Part shown: in pieces, positions 1-11,516 of the stretch
How the letters are laid out: every line of letters starts with the position of its first letter
How positions within the stretch are numbered: the first letter of the stretch is position 1
Assembly (NCBI GenBank): GCA_963383645.1
Contig: OY726569.1
Coordinates: 76,540,135 to 76,604,134, forward strand
DNA: 64,000 nucleotides
Source: Muscardinus avellanarius
Lineage: Eukaryota; Chordata; Mammalia; Rodentia; Gliridae
Direction: 5' to 3'
The notes under the pieces: model-generated
The model's database searches: none
Seen by the model: the letters and a program-made list of their open reading frames with translations, nothing else
Told to the model about the DNA's origin: nothing
Program-made: the position numbers and the translations under genes

Positions 1-59
1 CCAGGCATGTGTGAGCCTTTTTTGATGGGTAGTGTTTTAAAATTGATATGAGTTTGTAT

Positions 60-600
60 TATTTGTATGCATCTTTCCTATATTGGTTTTGAGGTTTTAT
101 TCATGTTGATTTGTTTTTATAGCTCTGTAGTATTTCAGCGTATGAATAAATCTGTTTATTCATCTATTCAGTGGGGAGAAGGTTAAGATGACTCTGCTTT
201 TTTTTCTATTACAAATAATGATGCAGTAAATAGCTATGTGTATATCTGTTTAGAAATATGTAAAGACTGTTGAGTGCCAGTACCCAGAAGAGAAATTGCT
301 AGGTTCTAAGAATGTGTACATCTTCCATTCAGTGGACATGTAACTAAGCCTCTCTCAGCAGTTTCTATTTCCCCAGGTCCTTTTGGCTTATCTAGTTTTT
401 AATTTTTGCCAATCCAATTGGCATAGGAATACCAATCATTATTTTAACCTGTATTTCTTGGCTTAGCAGTACAATTGAGCAGCTTCTCTGTACTCAATGG
501 ACATCTGAATTTCCCCTTTTATGAATTGCCCATTCATATTCTCAGCCAGTTTTTCTATGGCCATTGGCCTTTTAGTTAATGATTTTTATTCTAGTTATTA
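60..600 (-). mobile_element. Ancient L1M fragment, antisense
   Basis: Read on the reverse strand this is diverged LINE-1 ORF2 3' sequence. On the plus strand it shows the familiar antisense L1 phrases: an 'agaaattgct' stretch after 'acccagaag', then 'tttttgccaatcc', then 'catatt...tatggccattgg'. Many substitutions and short gaps point to a mammal-wide L1M age class. No ORF survives. Confidence 0.65.
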
Positions 601-650
601 TTCATCAATTTGATAGACTGAAAATACCTTTTATTTTTTTAATTTTTTTT

Positions 651-904
651 TAATTTTTAATTTTTTTTTTTTTTGGTGGTACTGGGTACTGGGGGTGGAA
701 CCCAGAGGCCTTCTACCTCTGGGCTATACTTCTAGACCTATTTTCTACTTTTATTTAGAAACAGGGTCTCACTAAGTTGCTGAGAGCCTCACTAAGTAGC
801 TGAGAGCCTCACTAAGTAGCTGAGGCTGGCTTCGAACCTGTGCAATCCTCCTGTCTCAGCCTCCCAAGCACGGGGATTACAAGCGTGCGCCACCATGCCC
901 GGCT
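651..904 (-). mobile_element. B1-dID SINE, antisense
   Basis: The poly-T start (reverse of the A tail) is followed by the ID-like part and then the B1-like part, ending at 'accatgcccggct'. The middle has a local triplication of a roughly 20-bp unit containing 'gagcctcactaagtagct' (about 780-825), so the B1/ID junction is longer than usual. It shares 'cacggggatt' and 'ggcttcgaacctg' with the younger subfamily described at 17299. Confidence 0.9.
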
Positions 905-909
905 TGGAA

Positions 910-1110
910 ATGCCTTTTAGTATGTGGCTCATGTTTTCACTTTTTTATGATGTCATCTATTAAACAGAAGTATCAAAACTTTCATGTAGTCATGTCTATC
1001 AATTTCTCCTTTATGGTGTGCTGTGTTGTGTAAGAAATCAATATTATAAAAAGTGTCCTATGCCTGTCTTTAAAAGTTTTCAAGTGTAGTGTTTCACAGT
1101 CACCTAGAAT
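910..1110 (-). mobile_element. Ancient L1M continuation (weak)
   Basis: Probable continuation of the antisense L1M split by the preceding SINE: 'gtaagaaatcaat' resembles the antisense ORF2 phrase around 'tctaagaaatcattg'. The match is short and degraded. From 1110 to about 1835 the DNA is AT-rich and I recognise nothing in it. Confidence 0.4.
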
Positions 1111-1837
1111 TACATTTGTGTATATGTAATACTAACATTGGAATTTACTTTTATCTTTTTCTGTATAAATGTCCTTTGTCTTCGTTACATATCTGGCCAA
1201 TCTTTTCCCATTGTTTTATATCACATCCCCACATATATGTATGTGTTTCTTTGCTGGTTTTTGTTAATGATATGTTTGTCAGTTTATTCTAGCTCCACCC
1301 TATTTTAATTACTTTGGGCTTAGAGGTTCTGGTAGTTTAAGTTTCACCTGATTTTTCTCCTTTAACTTTGGCAACTCTAGGTTCTTTACATGTTCAGATA
1401 CAATTCTATTGGGCTTTCATTGGAAGTACTCAGATGTTTTACAGGTAAATTGTGAGAATTTGCCTTCTTTATCCCCAATCATGGCAAAACTACATTTAGT
1501 TATTTATTTAAGTCTTTCAATAGAATTTCATAATTTTTTGCCCTACTTTTCTAGCATATCCTTATTAAATGTATTTCTGAGTATACCATAGCCTTTATTG
1601 GTAATGGTATTTTTATCATATCATTTCTTTGCTGGTGTATAGAAATGTTATATTTTTGTATTTCTTGCTGAATTCTCATTAATTTTCATGATTTGTAGAT
1701 ACTTACATATTAAATATACACATATAATATTTTATTGTATTTATTTTTTTACATATAATATTTTAATGAGGTCTTTCTCAAGTCATGCTGTTCACTTATT
1801 TTTATCTTATTGTACTGACTTATATTTCCACTCTATG

Positions 1838-2003
1838 ATTTATTTTTATAAATAAAGTTTTATTAAAACACAGCCACGCCCATGACCATATTGTCTTTAG
1901 TCCCTCTGGTTCTGCAATGGTTGAGGTGAATGGTTGCACCTGAGATTGCCCAGTTAGCAAACTTAAAGTATTTGCTACTGGGCCCTTTACCAAAAGCTTA
2001 TTG
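1838..2003. mobile_element. hAT-Charlie fragment, MER58-like
   Basis: The phrases 'aataaagttttatt', 'cacagccacgccca', 'tattgtct' and 'gggccctttacc' occur in the order found in MER58-type non-autonomous hAT-Charlie elements. Terminal inverted repeats are not clear, so this is an internal or eroded copy. The family name is from memory; the hAT-Charlie class is the firmer part of the call. Confidence 0.65.
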
Positions 2004-2005
2004 AT

Positions 2006-2090
2006 GGACCCGTGGTTCAGTTCATTTGTAGAGCATTTGTCTAACATGTGCAAGGCCCTGGATTATACTTCCAGCACTGAAAAATAAAAT
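2006..2090 (+). mobile_element. ID-type SINE (tRNA-Ala derived)
   Basis: A stand-alone ID-like SINE. 'gtggttcagttcatttgtag' corresponds to the A-box region and 'ggattatacttccag' to a degraded B box, followed by 'cactg' and an A-rich tail. It lacks a B1 head, unlike most SINEs here. The promoter boxes are degraded, so it is an old copy and not a tRNA gene. Confidence 0.8.
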
Positions 2091-2099
2091 GTTTGTTGA

Positions 2100-2570
2100 C
2101 CTCCTCCACAAAAACAGCGTTAAACAGAGATAGTGTTGGTAACCCTTCTTGTTTCATTCTTGGCTTTAAAATGAGAACTTATAACACTGTACTATCAAGG
2201 ATGATATTTCTCATCACTTGTTAATTTGTCCCCATCATTAGGTTTAAGAAAATATCCTATTATACCTAGATTTTTAAGAAGTGTTTCCTTGCTTGTTTTG
2301 TTTTGTATTTAATTTTAAAGTTTTATTTTTTTAAAATTTTTATTGGTGCATTATATTCATACACCATATTGGGGTAAAAAACATGTACACATCACTGATT
2401 TAACCCCTACCCAATTCCCACCCCATTCCCTCCCCATCCCTCCTTCCCTTGCTTGGCTTAGTGGTATTTTAAAAAATTATGATCGCAAAATTTTTACCAA
2501 ATGTGGTTTTGGCATCTGATGTCACTTATTGAACAGAAGGTCAACTTTTCTCTCATTTTGAGTGCACTTA
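2100..2570 (-). mobile_element. Antisense L1 ORF2 fragment split by an L1 3' end
   Basis: Plus-strand text at 2115-2290 ('ggtaacccttcttgttt', 'gttaagaaaa...cctattatacctag') resembles the reverse of L1 ORF2 near the reverse-transcriptase C terminus. The same reading resumes after 2466 ('atgatcgcaaaatttttacc'). The two halves are separated by the separate L1 3' end at 2328. Confidence 0.5.
2328..2465 (-). mobile_element. Short L1 3' end, antisense
   Basis: Poly-T start, then 'tttttattggtgcattatat', 'attcatacaccatatt', and a C-rich block 'acccaattcccacccc' ending near 'cttgcttggctta'. The same terminal sequence ends the HAL1-like insertion at 50716, which identifies it as the 3' UTR of that L1 family. 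Only about 140 bp was inserted. Confidence 0.75.
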
Positions 2571-4620
2571 TTATACTCTTTTAAATTGTTCTATTACTTC
2601 AGGTTCTTGGGGCCAGAACCCTCCTGTCCAGTGCACTTTTATAACCTGTGAGCTTAGTGGGTTTGACTTTTCCATGGGACTTGTCTACAGTGAACTGTGA
2701 TAACTGTGCTGCAGTATTTCCTGAGCCCATCATTGGTCCATGACCATTTTTTTGTTAATTTCTCAGGTTGGGCATTTCGGTGCCACACCGGAAGCCTAAA
2801 TCTGGACCCTCCAAGTGTCCAGAGGCAGAGGTCTGGGGATTGGATTTTGCAGGGAAGTCTCTTGTTCTTCCCTGGAAGTGAATAGAGACAGACCAGTGAT
2901 GTGAGCTTGGGGAGGATGCTTTTCAGCCTCTTCCCTGTGGTTGTTGCTCCTTGAGGACCCTCTTTGGGCAGCAGCCTCTGGCCTTGGGTAGACCCCACAG
3001 ATTTTGCCTCTCTTCCCTGTCTGCTCCTGGAAATCCTTAAGTCCCCTGGATCTGTATTTGTTCAACACTTTCCCTTTCTCTGTGGCCCCTCCCTCCCTAA
3101 GGGTAGATTCCCAATTAGTTTCTGTTCTTGCTTCTGGTTTAGATGTTGTTTCTGGAACCTGATAATTTCTCCTTCTTTATTGCAAGGTCAGCTATGATTC
3201 TTAAAAATTATATATGATATTTTCAAGTGCTGTAGCACTGGGGCTTCCTAGCTCACCGTCTTGTTGGAATGAGAGGCTACCTTTTAAATGCAATTTTACA
3301 TTAGTCTCACCAGGTAATTCTAAGATAGAATTATAATTATGCTCATCTGTGAGATTTATATTCAAGAAATTTCAGAAAAGCAGTGGTATTGGGTTTTTAA
3401 CACATGAAAAAGGAACACAGTTATGAGTACTTCTGAGTGAGATCTGCAGAGAATTAATTGGGCCCCATTGTTTTTCCTGTAGGCAAAATGTTAGAAACAT
3501 ATTTCACTCCTGGCTCTACTAAGACATGTTTTAAGGATATATTGTCATGTATGTGACTCATGGGACTGGAGAGCAGTGGGTTTTATATCCTCTTTTGATT
3601 TATTTGTTTGTACACTAAAATCAAGGTAAGCCTTTTCTAAAAATGGGGTCACTGGTTATCATATATTTTTTGATTAGGGCTGAAATGGCTGACATTTTAA
3701 TCTCAGCTAATGGTTGAGCATGGACTCTAGGGTACTCCACTACACCTCGCCCTTGCTCATAATCTAATTTAGCAGCATCTTACTGTGGATTGAATGACAG
3801 CCTTGGGAATTTTTGCCTACTTGGTGCTTGTAAGAGCATTCTGGATCACCTCTTGTTACCTGACACTACCTGAGAGAAGGATGCTTGGGTGGCCAAAAGC
3901 TTCTGGGAGCCCTGGCCTGTCTGCGAGAGGCTGAGGAGTGGCAGAGCTTCTCTCCCACCAGCTGCACAGGCCCATGGCACTATGAAGTTGCGCTAATAAC
4001 TTTGCCAAGAATCCTCTCAAAGCGCAGTTAGGCACATTTGCTGGAGGAGCTGATCTTGCAATCCCAGTCTTTCTGGAGCAGTCAATTATGAACCCGCTAA
4101 TTAGCATGATGTTTGGTCTTCCCGCTAAGTAAGCTCTTGTGAACTCTGCCAGAATCTGGATTTCCAAACAGTCTGACAAGAGGGAAGGAAAAGATGGGGC
4201 CAAAGAGGCCACTGCAGGTCAGAAACTTGCTCAGCCCTAGTACCTCCCTTTTCTGTTGCCAGAAAATACTTATTCTTCCCCGTTCCTGACTGTGAGCCTG
4301 TCCCAAGATGAACTGGGTTTGCCTCCCTCTCTGTTTTCTGTCTCAGTACTTAGGTGAGAAGCCTTAGCTCCATGGTCTGAGGTGTGGTCTCTCCAGCTGA
4401 CAGGTGTCTTTGCTCTTCTCTATCCAGCAGGCTGTGGTCTTCACATCTCTGTTAACCCTTCCTCCTCCTCCTGGTGTGTAATGGCAACAGCTCTCCAGGG
4501 TTCTGCAGTTCCTAGCTGCCTTTCTCTTTTCACAGAGGGATTTATTTTTACCCCAAACCACTAATATTTATGGAATATGTTTCATGTACTAGATCCTGTC
4601 TAGAGCACTTTAATAACAAC
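2571..4620. other. Unassigned, mostly unique DNA
   Basis: No repeat or gene recognised with confidence. Open frames here (up to 118 codons at 3856-4212) have no recognisable domain or flanking splice signals. Around 4020-4170 the sequence is balanced in composition and rich in homeodomain-like TAATTA cores, described separately. Confidence 0.6.
4081..4110. promoter_or_regulatory. Homeodomain-type palindrome (candidate)
   Basis: The perfect palindrome GCTAATTAGC lies at 4096-4105, with a second ATTA core (CAATTATG) 13 bp upstream. Paired TAATTA cores bind paired-class and other homeodomain dimers in known enhancers. The setting is non-repetitive. Function is an inference; such cores also arise by chance. 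Confidence 0.25.
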
Positions 4621-4623
4621 AAC

Positions 4624-4832
4624 TGAACCGGGTGTGGCAGCACATGCCTACAATCCTAGTACTTGGGAGACTAAGACAGGAAGAGCCCAGGTTGGAGGCC
4701 AGCCTTAGCCATTTAGTGAGTCCTTTAGCAGTTTAGACCCTTTTCCAAAGTAAAAAAAAAAAAATAGGAATGGATTATAGTTCAGAGCTAGATCTCCCCT
4801 GAGTTCAATCCTAATACCACAAACGGTCCCAA
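4624..4832 (+). mobile_element. B1-dID SINE, old copy
   Basis: B1 head 'ccgggtgtggcagcacatgc', an A-run linker at 4751-4764, then a decayed ID part ending 'gttcaatcctaataccaca'. Numerous changes mark it as one of the older copies in the window. Confidence 0.85.
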
Positions 4833-4844
4833 GTAATAACTGAC

Positions 4845-5130
4845 ATGCATGAAACACCTACTGTGTGCCAGGCACTGATTTCAGTGCAAGGAATGTGTGG
4901 TATGCAGCACACTGGCCCCTCTCGGAGCCTGTGTATGCTGGGGAGGCAGCCAGACGATAGAACACATTAGTTAACAAATATAGACTGTGACAGGGAGTGA
5001 TGTGTGCTCTAAAGGAAACACTAGCTAAGGTGGACAGTGGCTGTACAGGCCAGGGCTGGCAGCAGAAAACCTGTCCAATGAGGAGACGCTGGGAAGAGCA
5101 GCTCTCTGGGATGCGGAGGAGCAGGCACAG
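4845..5130 (-). mobile_element. L2 3' region, antisense
   Basis: 'acacctactgtgtgccaggc' followed by 'gcctgtgtatg...agacgatagaac' and 'agtgatgtgtgctc' is the reverse of the LINE-2 3' end, where the tail reads toward 'gtgcctggcacatagtagg'. It is old and carries no frame. The right edge is approximate. Confidence 0.65.
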
Positions 5131-5189
5131 GGAGCTTTATGTTCCCTCCTCCTTGGATCTCTCTCCTAGACCCAGCCTGGCAGGTGTGC

Positions 5190-6120
5190 AACTCTTTCCT
5201 CTCGTCCCCTCTGCTGATGACACCACTTTCTCTCGTTATCCTGCATTCAGGCCTGAACACTGGCCCTTCCCTCCTCTTTCCTTTTCCAGTTGCCAACCCC
5301 CTTGACCTTCCTTGGAGATATTTGTGACAGCCAACCTTTTCTTCCACTGCCTTCCCAGAAAGGGAGCCGCGGCCTGGCCGAGCACTCTGCCACTCACCCG
5401 GGAGTCCCCGTGGCTGCCTCTTAAATGCTCTGCCTCTCTCCTCTCACCAATCCTTTACCACCCAATGGAAATGAGAGACCATTGGTTGAGTACTTACTTC
5501 ACGCCACGTGCTGGATCCTCACAAAAGCTTCATGATGCTGTGACAATTAGTATTTTCATTTAACTGAGGAGGAAACGGACTTTTCCATGGCCTCTTGCTG
5601 GTCTACTAAGTGGCGAAGCCAGGATTTGAACTCAGCTCAAATAGAATCCACAGGCACCTCCCAGCCACCAGCCCACACTGCTCTACTGTGCTGTCAAGCA
5701 TGATCAAGACCCTGCTTTGACCTCTCACTTCTGTGCTTAGAACTCTTTCCTGCCTCCCATCATCTGTGGGAACAAGTCCACGTCTTTTGGAAGAATAGTC
5801 AAGATCTCCCATACTTGGGCCATGCGTACTTCGCCTGACTTCTGGTTTTGTATCTAACTTCCCTCCACAGACTCAGATGTATCACATAACGGTGGTGCCT
5901 AGGGTCATGATGCATGTGTGTTCCGTCTCTGCCCCAGCTCAGATCCCGCCCCTTACTTCCATCTCAGTTCCTGTGCACTTCCAGCCTCTTCTCTCCACTG
6001 GGAGAGTGGTCCTGCCTCACGCAGGTGATCCTGACTCCAGAGGACGTCCTAGTCTATCTGGTCTATCATCTGAGCACCCGCAGTTCTCCCAGTCCTCACC
6101 CCCAGCTTGCCATTCCCACT
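5190..6120 (+). mobile_element. L2 ORF2 C-terminal region, sense
   Basis: Sense L2 sequence around 'ccagttgccaaccccc', 'cttccactgcc', then after the MIR insertion 'cttagaactctttcc', 'aacaagtccacg'. These follow the order of L2 ORF2 3' sequence (AGTTGCCAAGTCC..., AAACCCTTCA..., TAAAGTCCAA...). The open frames over this stretch are remnants with stops. It may be one element with the L2 tail at 6945. Confidence 0.55.
5480..5640 (+). mobile_element. MIR SINE
   Basis: 'gagtacttacttcacgcca', 'ttttcatttaactgaggagg' and 'ctaagtggcgaagccaggat' followed by 'ttgaactcag' are the MIR body and core in order. It sits inside sense L2 sequence. MIR copies this complete are typical of mammal-wide fossils. Confidence 0.8.
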
Positions 6121-6944
6121 GACTTCCTTAGTAGGTTTTTACACAGAATCCTAACTACTGAGGAAATGTATACATTCAAAGCGAGCCCACATTTTCTAAG
6201 CAGTGGTCTTGGGAGATAGATCTTTATTTCACTAGAGTTTGTCAGGGCTTGAAACACCTTTGCTGGGGCTTCTTTTTCTAAATTGCCTTCCAGCTACCCA
6301 AAAAAGTCAATTTCCTTTTTTTAATAGCTGTGACTCATTTTTGGACTCCTGATGGCATGAACCCAGTCCACTCGTCTGTCTGAGTCATCAGTAGGAGCTC
6401 CATTTAAAATTCAACTATTTCCCTGTATCCAATCCATCCTCCAGGGATTAAAGCTAAAGATTCACTAGAATGTGCCATAGAACAGTCTGAAATAAAAGTT
6501 CTGAAATTGCTTAGAATGTTAAGGGATGAGAATGGAAGCCCAGTGGGACCGGGATATTCCTTTATATCTTTACCTATATCCCTCACATGTCTGCTTCTTC
6601 ATGGAAAGAAAGGCCAGAATGGAATGAAAGGAGAAATAATCAAAGGCGGCTAAATCTTCAAGAACAGTAATAACATCTCCTTTCTAATTCAAGGTTTCCC
6701 TAAGGGAAGACTGAGAAAGACATTTCATTTTAAAATTAGAATGAGACCTGGGAGGCTCCAATTGGAAAGATGGATGCTAGAGGCAGGAGGAATAATGTGG
6801 ACAGGAAGAACATTTATCTGCTAATGATTCCCCCCAGGTAAGGAAAGGCTCTCACAGAGAGGGAAGTTGACTAGCTAAGTGTGGTCCAAGTCAGAATGTG
6901 AACTTGGTCTTCTCTATTCTTCCTTCATCTTCTTTACTCAAAAG
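6121..6944. other. Unassigned DNA
   Basis: No gene, RNA or repeat recognised. Composition is ordinary and no long open frame is present. Confidence 0.6.
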
Positions 6945-7060
6945 TTGACAATAGACTCACTGAAAGGCACCACCGAGCTTTATTTACTTGACATATCTAG
7001 CACATAGCACTGGCTCTGGCAGCAGACTCAATAAATACTTGTTGGATTAATGAAAACTCT
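6945..7060 (+). mobile_element. L2 3' end, sense
   Basis: 'ctagcacatagcactggctc' then 'actcaataaatacttgttgg' and 'attaatgaa' match the canonical LINE-2 3' terminus (GTGCCTGGCACATAGTAGG, CTCAATAAATATTTGTTGAA). The sequence stops at the short tail repeat, so this is a true 3' end. Confidence 0.75.
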
Positions 7061-7810
7061 CTTGCTGAGAGAGGCTGAGAGGTTTTGTTAATTCAGCATC
7101 ACCATTTTGGGTAGTGACCAGCAGCTGATGCCTTCTCAGACCTGGGGCAGATGAGACCCTTGGTGGTAGAAAGCAGAGAGAGGTCCTGGGGCTTCCTCAG
7201 AACCCCTTCCATTACGTGTGTGCTCCAGAAGCACATTCTAGCTCTTTGCTCCTAATCCTGCACATGGAATTTAGGCATGTGGCCGGCACTGAGTCTTTAC
7301 TTGGGCCAAGTCTGCAGTAGGCCCATGGGAATTCTTCTGGAAGGTTTTCATTTTGGGGTAAACTATGGGATTTAATACCAGTTCCAGCCTAGGCCTGTGC
7401 TGTGCCAAATGGGTCCCTGTCATTTCTCATTTGTCCTGCCCTCCAATGAGCATGAGCTCTGGTTGGTGCCTGTTTTCTCTGCAATTCCTTCTCAGTCTCA
7501 CTTGCAGACCTACACTCACCTCTTGCCACCTCCAGGTTGAAGTATTGGGCACCCCTGTGTATTCTAAGCTGCTCCTTGATAAAACCTGTTCTGTGTTTGT
7601 GGTTTCTATGTTGAAATTCTCAGGACAGTTCCATAAAATGGGCATAAATAGGTAAACCTGCTCAGTGGGCCTAGGGAGCTTTTCCAGAATAATACAGGTA
7701 AGTGAGTGGCGGAGAGAGGGCACTCAACCCCAGGCCCTCTGCCCACCAGCTACACTATGACTTGTATTATAGTTTATGCAGGATGTAGTTTTTTATGTTA
7801 TATTGCTTTG
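7061..7810. other. Unassigned DNA with a possible MIR remnant
   Basis: Mostly unrecognised. At 7693-7750 'ggtaagtgagtggcggagag' followed by 'caaccccaggcc' resembles the MIR core end, but the match is short. Overlapping frames of 96 and 98 codons on opposite strands (7365-7723) share no recognisable domain. Confidence 0.4.
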
Positions 7811-7814
7811 TTTT

Positions 7815-7885
7815 GTGCATTCTAGTCCTATGGATGGAACTGGAGAACATTATACTAAGTGAGTTCAGTCAGGGTGCGGTTTAAT
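7815..7885 (+). mobile_element. L1 3' fragment, sense
   Basis: 'atggatggaactggagaaca' and 'ttatactaagtgagttcagt' match the L1 region just after ORF2 (ATGGATGAAACTGGAGACCAT, TAAGTGAAATAAGCC). The retained piece is only about 70 bp. Confidence 0.6.
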
Positions 7886-8710
7886 GTGACTACATTCATG
7901 AGATCCAGGGATGATAATGTAACAAAACTCAAGTAACATGAAGCCAATGGGTTGTAGAGGCACTGAAGTTCACTCTCTGTGTGACAAATCCACTCAACTC
8001 TGGGCAGTTTTCAGACAGTTGTGAAGGAATAAGTACTCAGCCTGAGGATTCTTTGCGCCCATAAACCTAATTAATGGTAGTATAGATTCAGATTGCCATG
8101 AGCTGGAGACGGGGATGCTGGGTGAGACTGTACATGTGTTTCTGCATAGATGAAGTGAGGAGAGAGAAGTGTGTGTGTGTGTGTGTGTGGGGGGGTGTTC
8201 CAGGGAAAGCAAGTTAAATCGTATTTACCCCAGATAGCTATCATTGTTTTGTTTGGTTTTAATCCAGGACTGGACTCAGGCAAAGCCACAGAGCAGAGGA
8301 ATTTTGATTTGATTGTCCAGGTCTCCAGATCCCTCTCCACTGACAGGGTGATCAGCTTTTGAACCTCCCTGTTTGTCTGTCCTGTGTCTTTGTATTTTAG
8401 GTTTCTGTTATTTGGTAGGTCACACAATGAAATATTCAGGGTTAATCAAATAAATAGATCAACTTATACACTTGATAAAGAGTGCTTCTTCTGGAAAGAA
8501 ATGATTTAGCTCACACAACATATCTCGAGGCACAGAAGGTTTTGGTGTTGGGGTATCAGGATCGAATGACTTGCTGGGAAGGGTAAAGGGAGGGAACTTC
8601 TGAATGGCAGTGAGAGTTACGGTTAACATGGGATTGGAGGAAAGAGTTTGGGAGGACTTAGGGTCAGGAGGACCTCTTATAGTCTAATATTTTTAGAAAT
8701 TTTTTTCATT
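7886..8710. other. Unassigned DNA with a short (TG)n
   Basis: No gene or interspersed repeat recognised. A perfect (TG)10 run ending in G7 lies at 8169-8195. The frames at 7994-8427 run through the reverse of this microsatellite and are not credible genes. Confidence 0.6.
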
Positions 8711-8711
8711 A

Positions 8712-8914
8712 TAATGTATATTTTTGGTATTGCAGATTGAACTCAGGGGAATTCTACCTTCAAGCTATACCCCCAGCCCTATTTTACTTTTATTTTGAAA
8801 TAGTGTCTCACTAGTTGATGAGAGTCTTACTACTTACTAAGGAAAACCTGCATTCCTCTTGTTTCAGCCTCCCAAATACTGGGATTACAGGTTGCACCAC
8901 CACACACAGATCCA
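8712..8914 (-). mobile_element. B1-dID SINE, antisense
   Basis: Reads 'tttggtattgcagattgaac' (ID part), 'cccccagccctattttac' (linker junction), 'gtttcagcctcccaaatact' and 'gggattacagg' (B1 part). Moderately diverged. It abuts a short L1 3' end on its right, so two insertions are adjacent. Confidence 0.85.
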
Positions 8915-8919
8915 TAACT

Positions 8920-9030
8920 TATTTTTAAAAAATATACCTTTATTGGTACATTCTAATTCCTCATCATAATGAAGTTCAGAGTGATGGTGACATACATGCA
9001 CACGGTACTTGGTAAGCTTCCCCGGATGAC
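8920..9030 (-). mobile_element. Short L1 3' end, antisense
   Basis: 'atacctttattggtacattc' then 'catcataatgaagttcagag' and 'gacatacatgcacac'. Same 3' terminal family as the copies at 39450 and 48080. Only about 110 bp is present. Confidence 0.7.
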
Positions 9031-9940
9031 TTCATGTCCAAGGAAGGAGCAGAAGACGAGGCTGGAGAGGAAATGAGGGGAGACTGTAGTTTCAGGTCCT
9101 CATGCACCATGGCATGGACAGGATTTGGGATCTTGCTCCAAGTATCATGGGAAGGCAGGGAACCACCCTGGGAAGGACCATGTTCTCTACTTCAGGAATA
9201 ATTGTGTGTGTGTCCAAGTGCAGTGGCACAGGGTCCCAAACTATTGTGAATGGCTGCGTGAGTAGGGGTTGGTCTTCTCTGAAACAGACCAGCCAGTTGT
9301 CTTTGTGAGTCATTCTTGTGTGGTTCCGTGTCCGCATCTCAGAGGACAGAAGCCATTAGAAGGACAGGACCGCGGCTCTCCATTCACCTGGCACAGTGTG
9401 TCTCTTCAGTGAGCTCACCTCACTCCCTTCTGTTGGGACTTACTTTGCTAGTTGATTCTTGAAGTATGATTTAAGTGGCTTTAGGATATGGATGTCATGC
9501 GTGCTCATTGTTTCTGTGTGGGGACTGCTGCCGCCCTGCTCTGAGTGACCACAAGTTTTTGCTGCTTGTTCTTGCTGACATTGATACTGAACTTACCCAG
9601 GGAGATGACCAGGGCAGCCTGGCAGTGTTGTATGGGTGGGTGGGTAGGAGAATCCTTAATTCCTGGCTGCTAAGCTCTTCCTAAAGCATTGGCTCATGAA
9701 TGGATAGAAATTGCTCTTTGTTTTCATCACTCCTGACTACTGAGCTTGCTTCTTCAACCATACCTCTAGACTGCCTGGTACTATGGGGAGGTATTTTGCT
9801 TTATCACAGGTGAATTGCAGCCTGCTTTACAGATGCCCTTCCCAACATTGGTAGCCAATTGCACAATTCCTGAGTACCAGTTACACTGGGTAGCAGGAAA
9901 TGAAAAGATGAGCAAGTAGTGTAGGAGGAGCAACATAGTA
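9031..9940. other. Unassigned DNA
   Basis: No repeat family or exon recognised. Frames of 60-80 codons on both strands lack recognisable features. Confidence 0.55.
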
Positions 9941-11290
9941 AACACCACATGTAACAAGCCCATAGCCAATATCATACTGAGTGGGGAAAAGCTGAAAGAT
10001 TTCTCTCTAAGGTCTGAAACAGGACAAGGATGCCCACTTTTACCAACAAAATACTGGAAACCCTATCCATAAAAATCAGGCAAGAGAAAGAAGTAAAAGA
10101 CATCTAAATTGGAAAAGAAGAGGTCAAATTGTCAAATTTTGGAGCTGACATGATCCTCTATATAGAAAAACCCAGAGACTCCTCTAAAAACAACTATTAT
10201 AACTATCAAATGAATTCAACCAAGTTGTAGGATACAAAACCAACACACAAAAATCAGCGTTGCCGTATTCCAATGGCAAATTATCTCAAATGAAAATCAA
10301 AAAAGATTTCCATTTATAAGAGCTACTAAAAAATATAAAGCCCCCAATGAATAAATTTAATGAAAAGGATGGAAGATCTTTATAATAAAAAGTATAAAAC
10401 ATTGGTGAAAGAAGTCGAAGAAGACACATTAAAAAATGAGATACAATCTGTGTTCACAGATGGGAAGAATCAGTAGTTAATATGTCCACATTATCCAAGG
10501 TTATCTACAGATTCAAAGCAGTTTCTGTCAAAATGCAAATGATGTTCTTAAAAGAGCTAGAAAAAGCAATCCTAAAATTCATATGGAACCACAAAAATAC
10601 CAGTTAGCCAAAGTGATCTTGAGCAAAAAGAACAAAGCAAGAGGCATCACACTACCCAACTTCAACATATACTACAAACTGCAGTAACCAAAACAGCATG
10701 ATACTGGCACAAAGCACATACATAGACAAATGGTTCAGAGTAGAGAGCCAAGAAGTGACCCGTGTGTCTAGAGCCAACTGATTTTACGAAGGTGCTAAGA
10801 ACATGCATAGGAGGGAAGAACAGACTCCTCAACACATGGTCCTGGAAAAATTGGATATTCACACACAGAAGAATGAAACTAGACCCCTGCCTCTCGCTAT
10901 ATATAAAGATCAACTAAAAATGGATGAAAGACTTAAATGTAAAACTTGAATCTATGAAAATACAAAAAAAAAACATAGGTTAAATGCTTCAGAGTACTGA
11001 AATGGGCACAGAATTTTTTGGATAAGATCTCTAAAGTGGGGTATAAAAGGAAAAAAAATAAATGGAATTACATAAAACTATTAAGCACAGCAAAAGAAAC
11101 AATGGAGTGAAGAGACAGCTTACAGAGTGGGAGAAAATATTTTAAAACTATATATTTAACAAATAGTTGATATCCAGAATGTTTAAGGAACTAATTTAAT
11201 AACAATAAAAACAACAGAAACAAAAACAAATAATGTTATTAAAAGCTATACAATAGGCCAAAATAGATATTTCTTAAAAGAAGACATATA

Positions 11291-11516
11291 AACCAGGCAA
11301 GGTGGTGCACACTTGTAATCCCAACACTTGGGAGGCTGAAACAGGAGGATTGCGAGTTTACGGACAGCCTCCGCTACTTAGTGAGGCCCTCTGCAACTTA
11401 GTGAGACCTTGTTTCAAAATAAAGTATTAAAAAATAGGACTAGAGGTGTAGTTCACAGGTAGAATACCCTTGGGTTTCATTCCCAGTACCACAAAAAAAT
11501 CCCCCCAAAACAAAAA
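11291..11516 (+). mobile_element. B1-dID SINE with target-site duplication
   Basis: Inserted in the 9945 L1. The duplication is 'aagacatataaa' at 11281-11292 and 'aagacatacaaa' at 11517-11528 (one mismatch). Head, linker 'caaaataaagtatt' and ID part are all present, so the copy is full length. Confidence 0.9.

Noticed and set aside
3856..4212. 118-codon minus frame as a gene
   Set aside because: No motif, no supporting signals, and an overlapping minus frame of similar quality; the DNA looks regulatory if anything.
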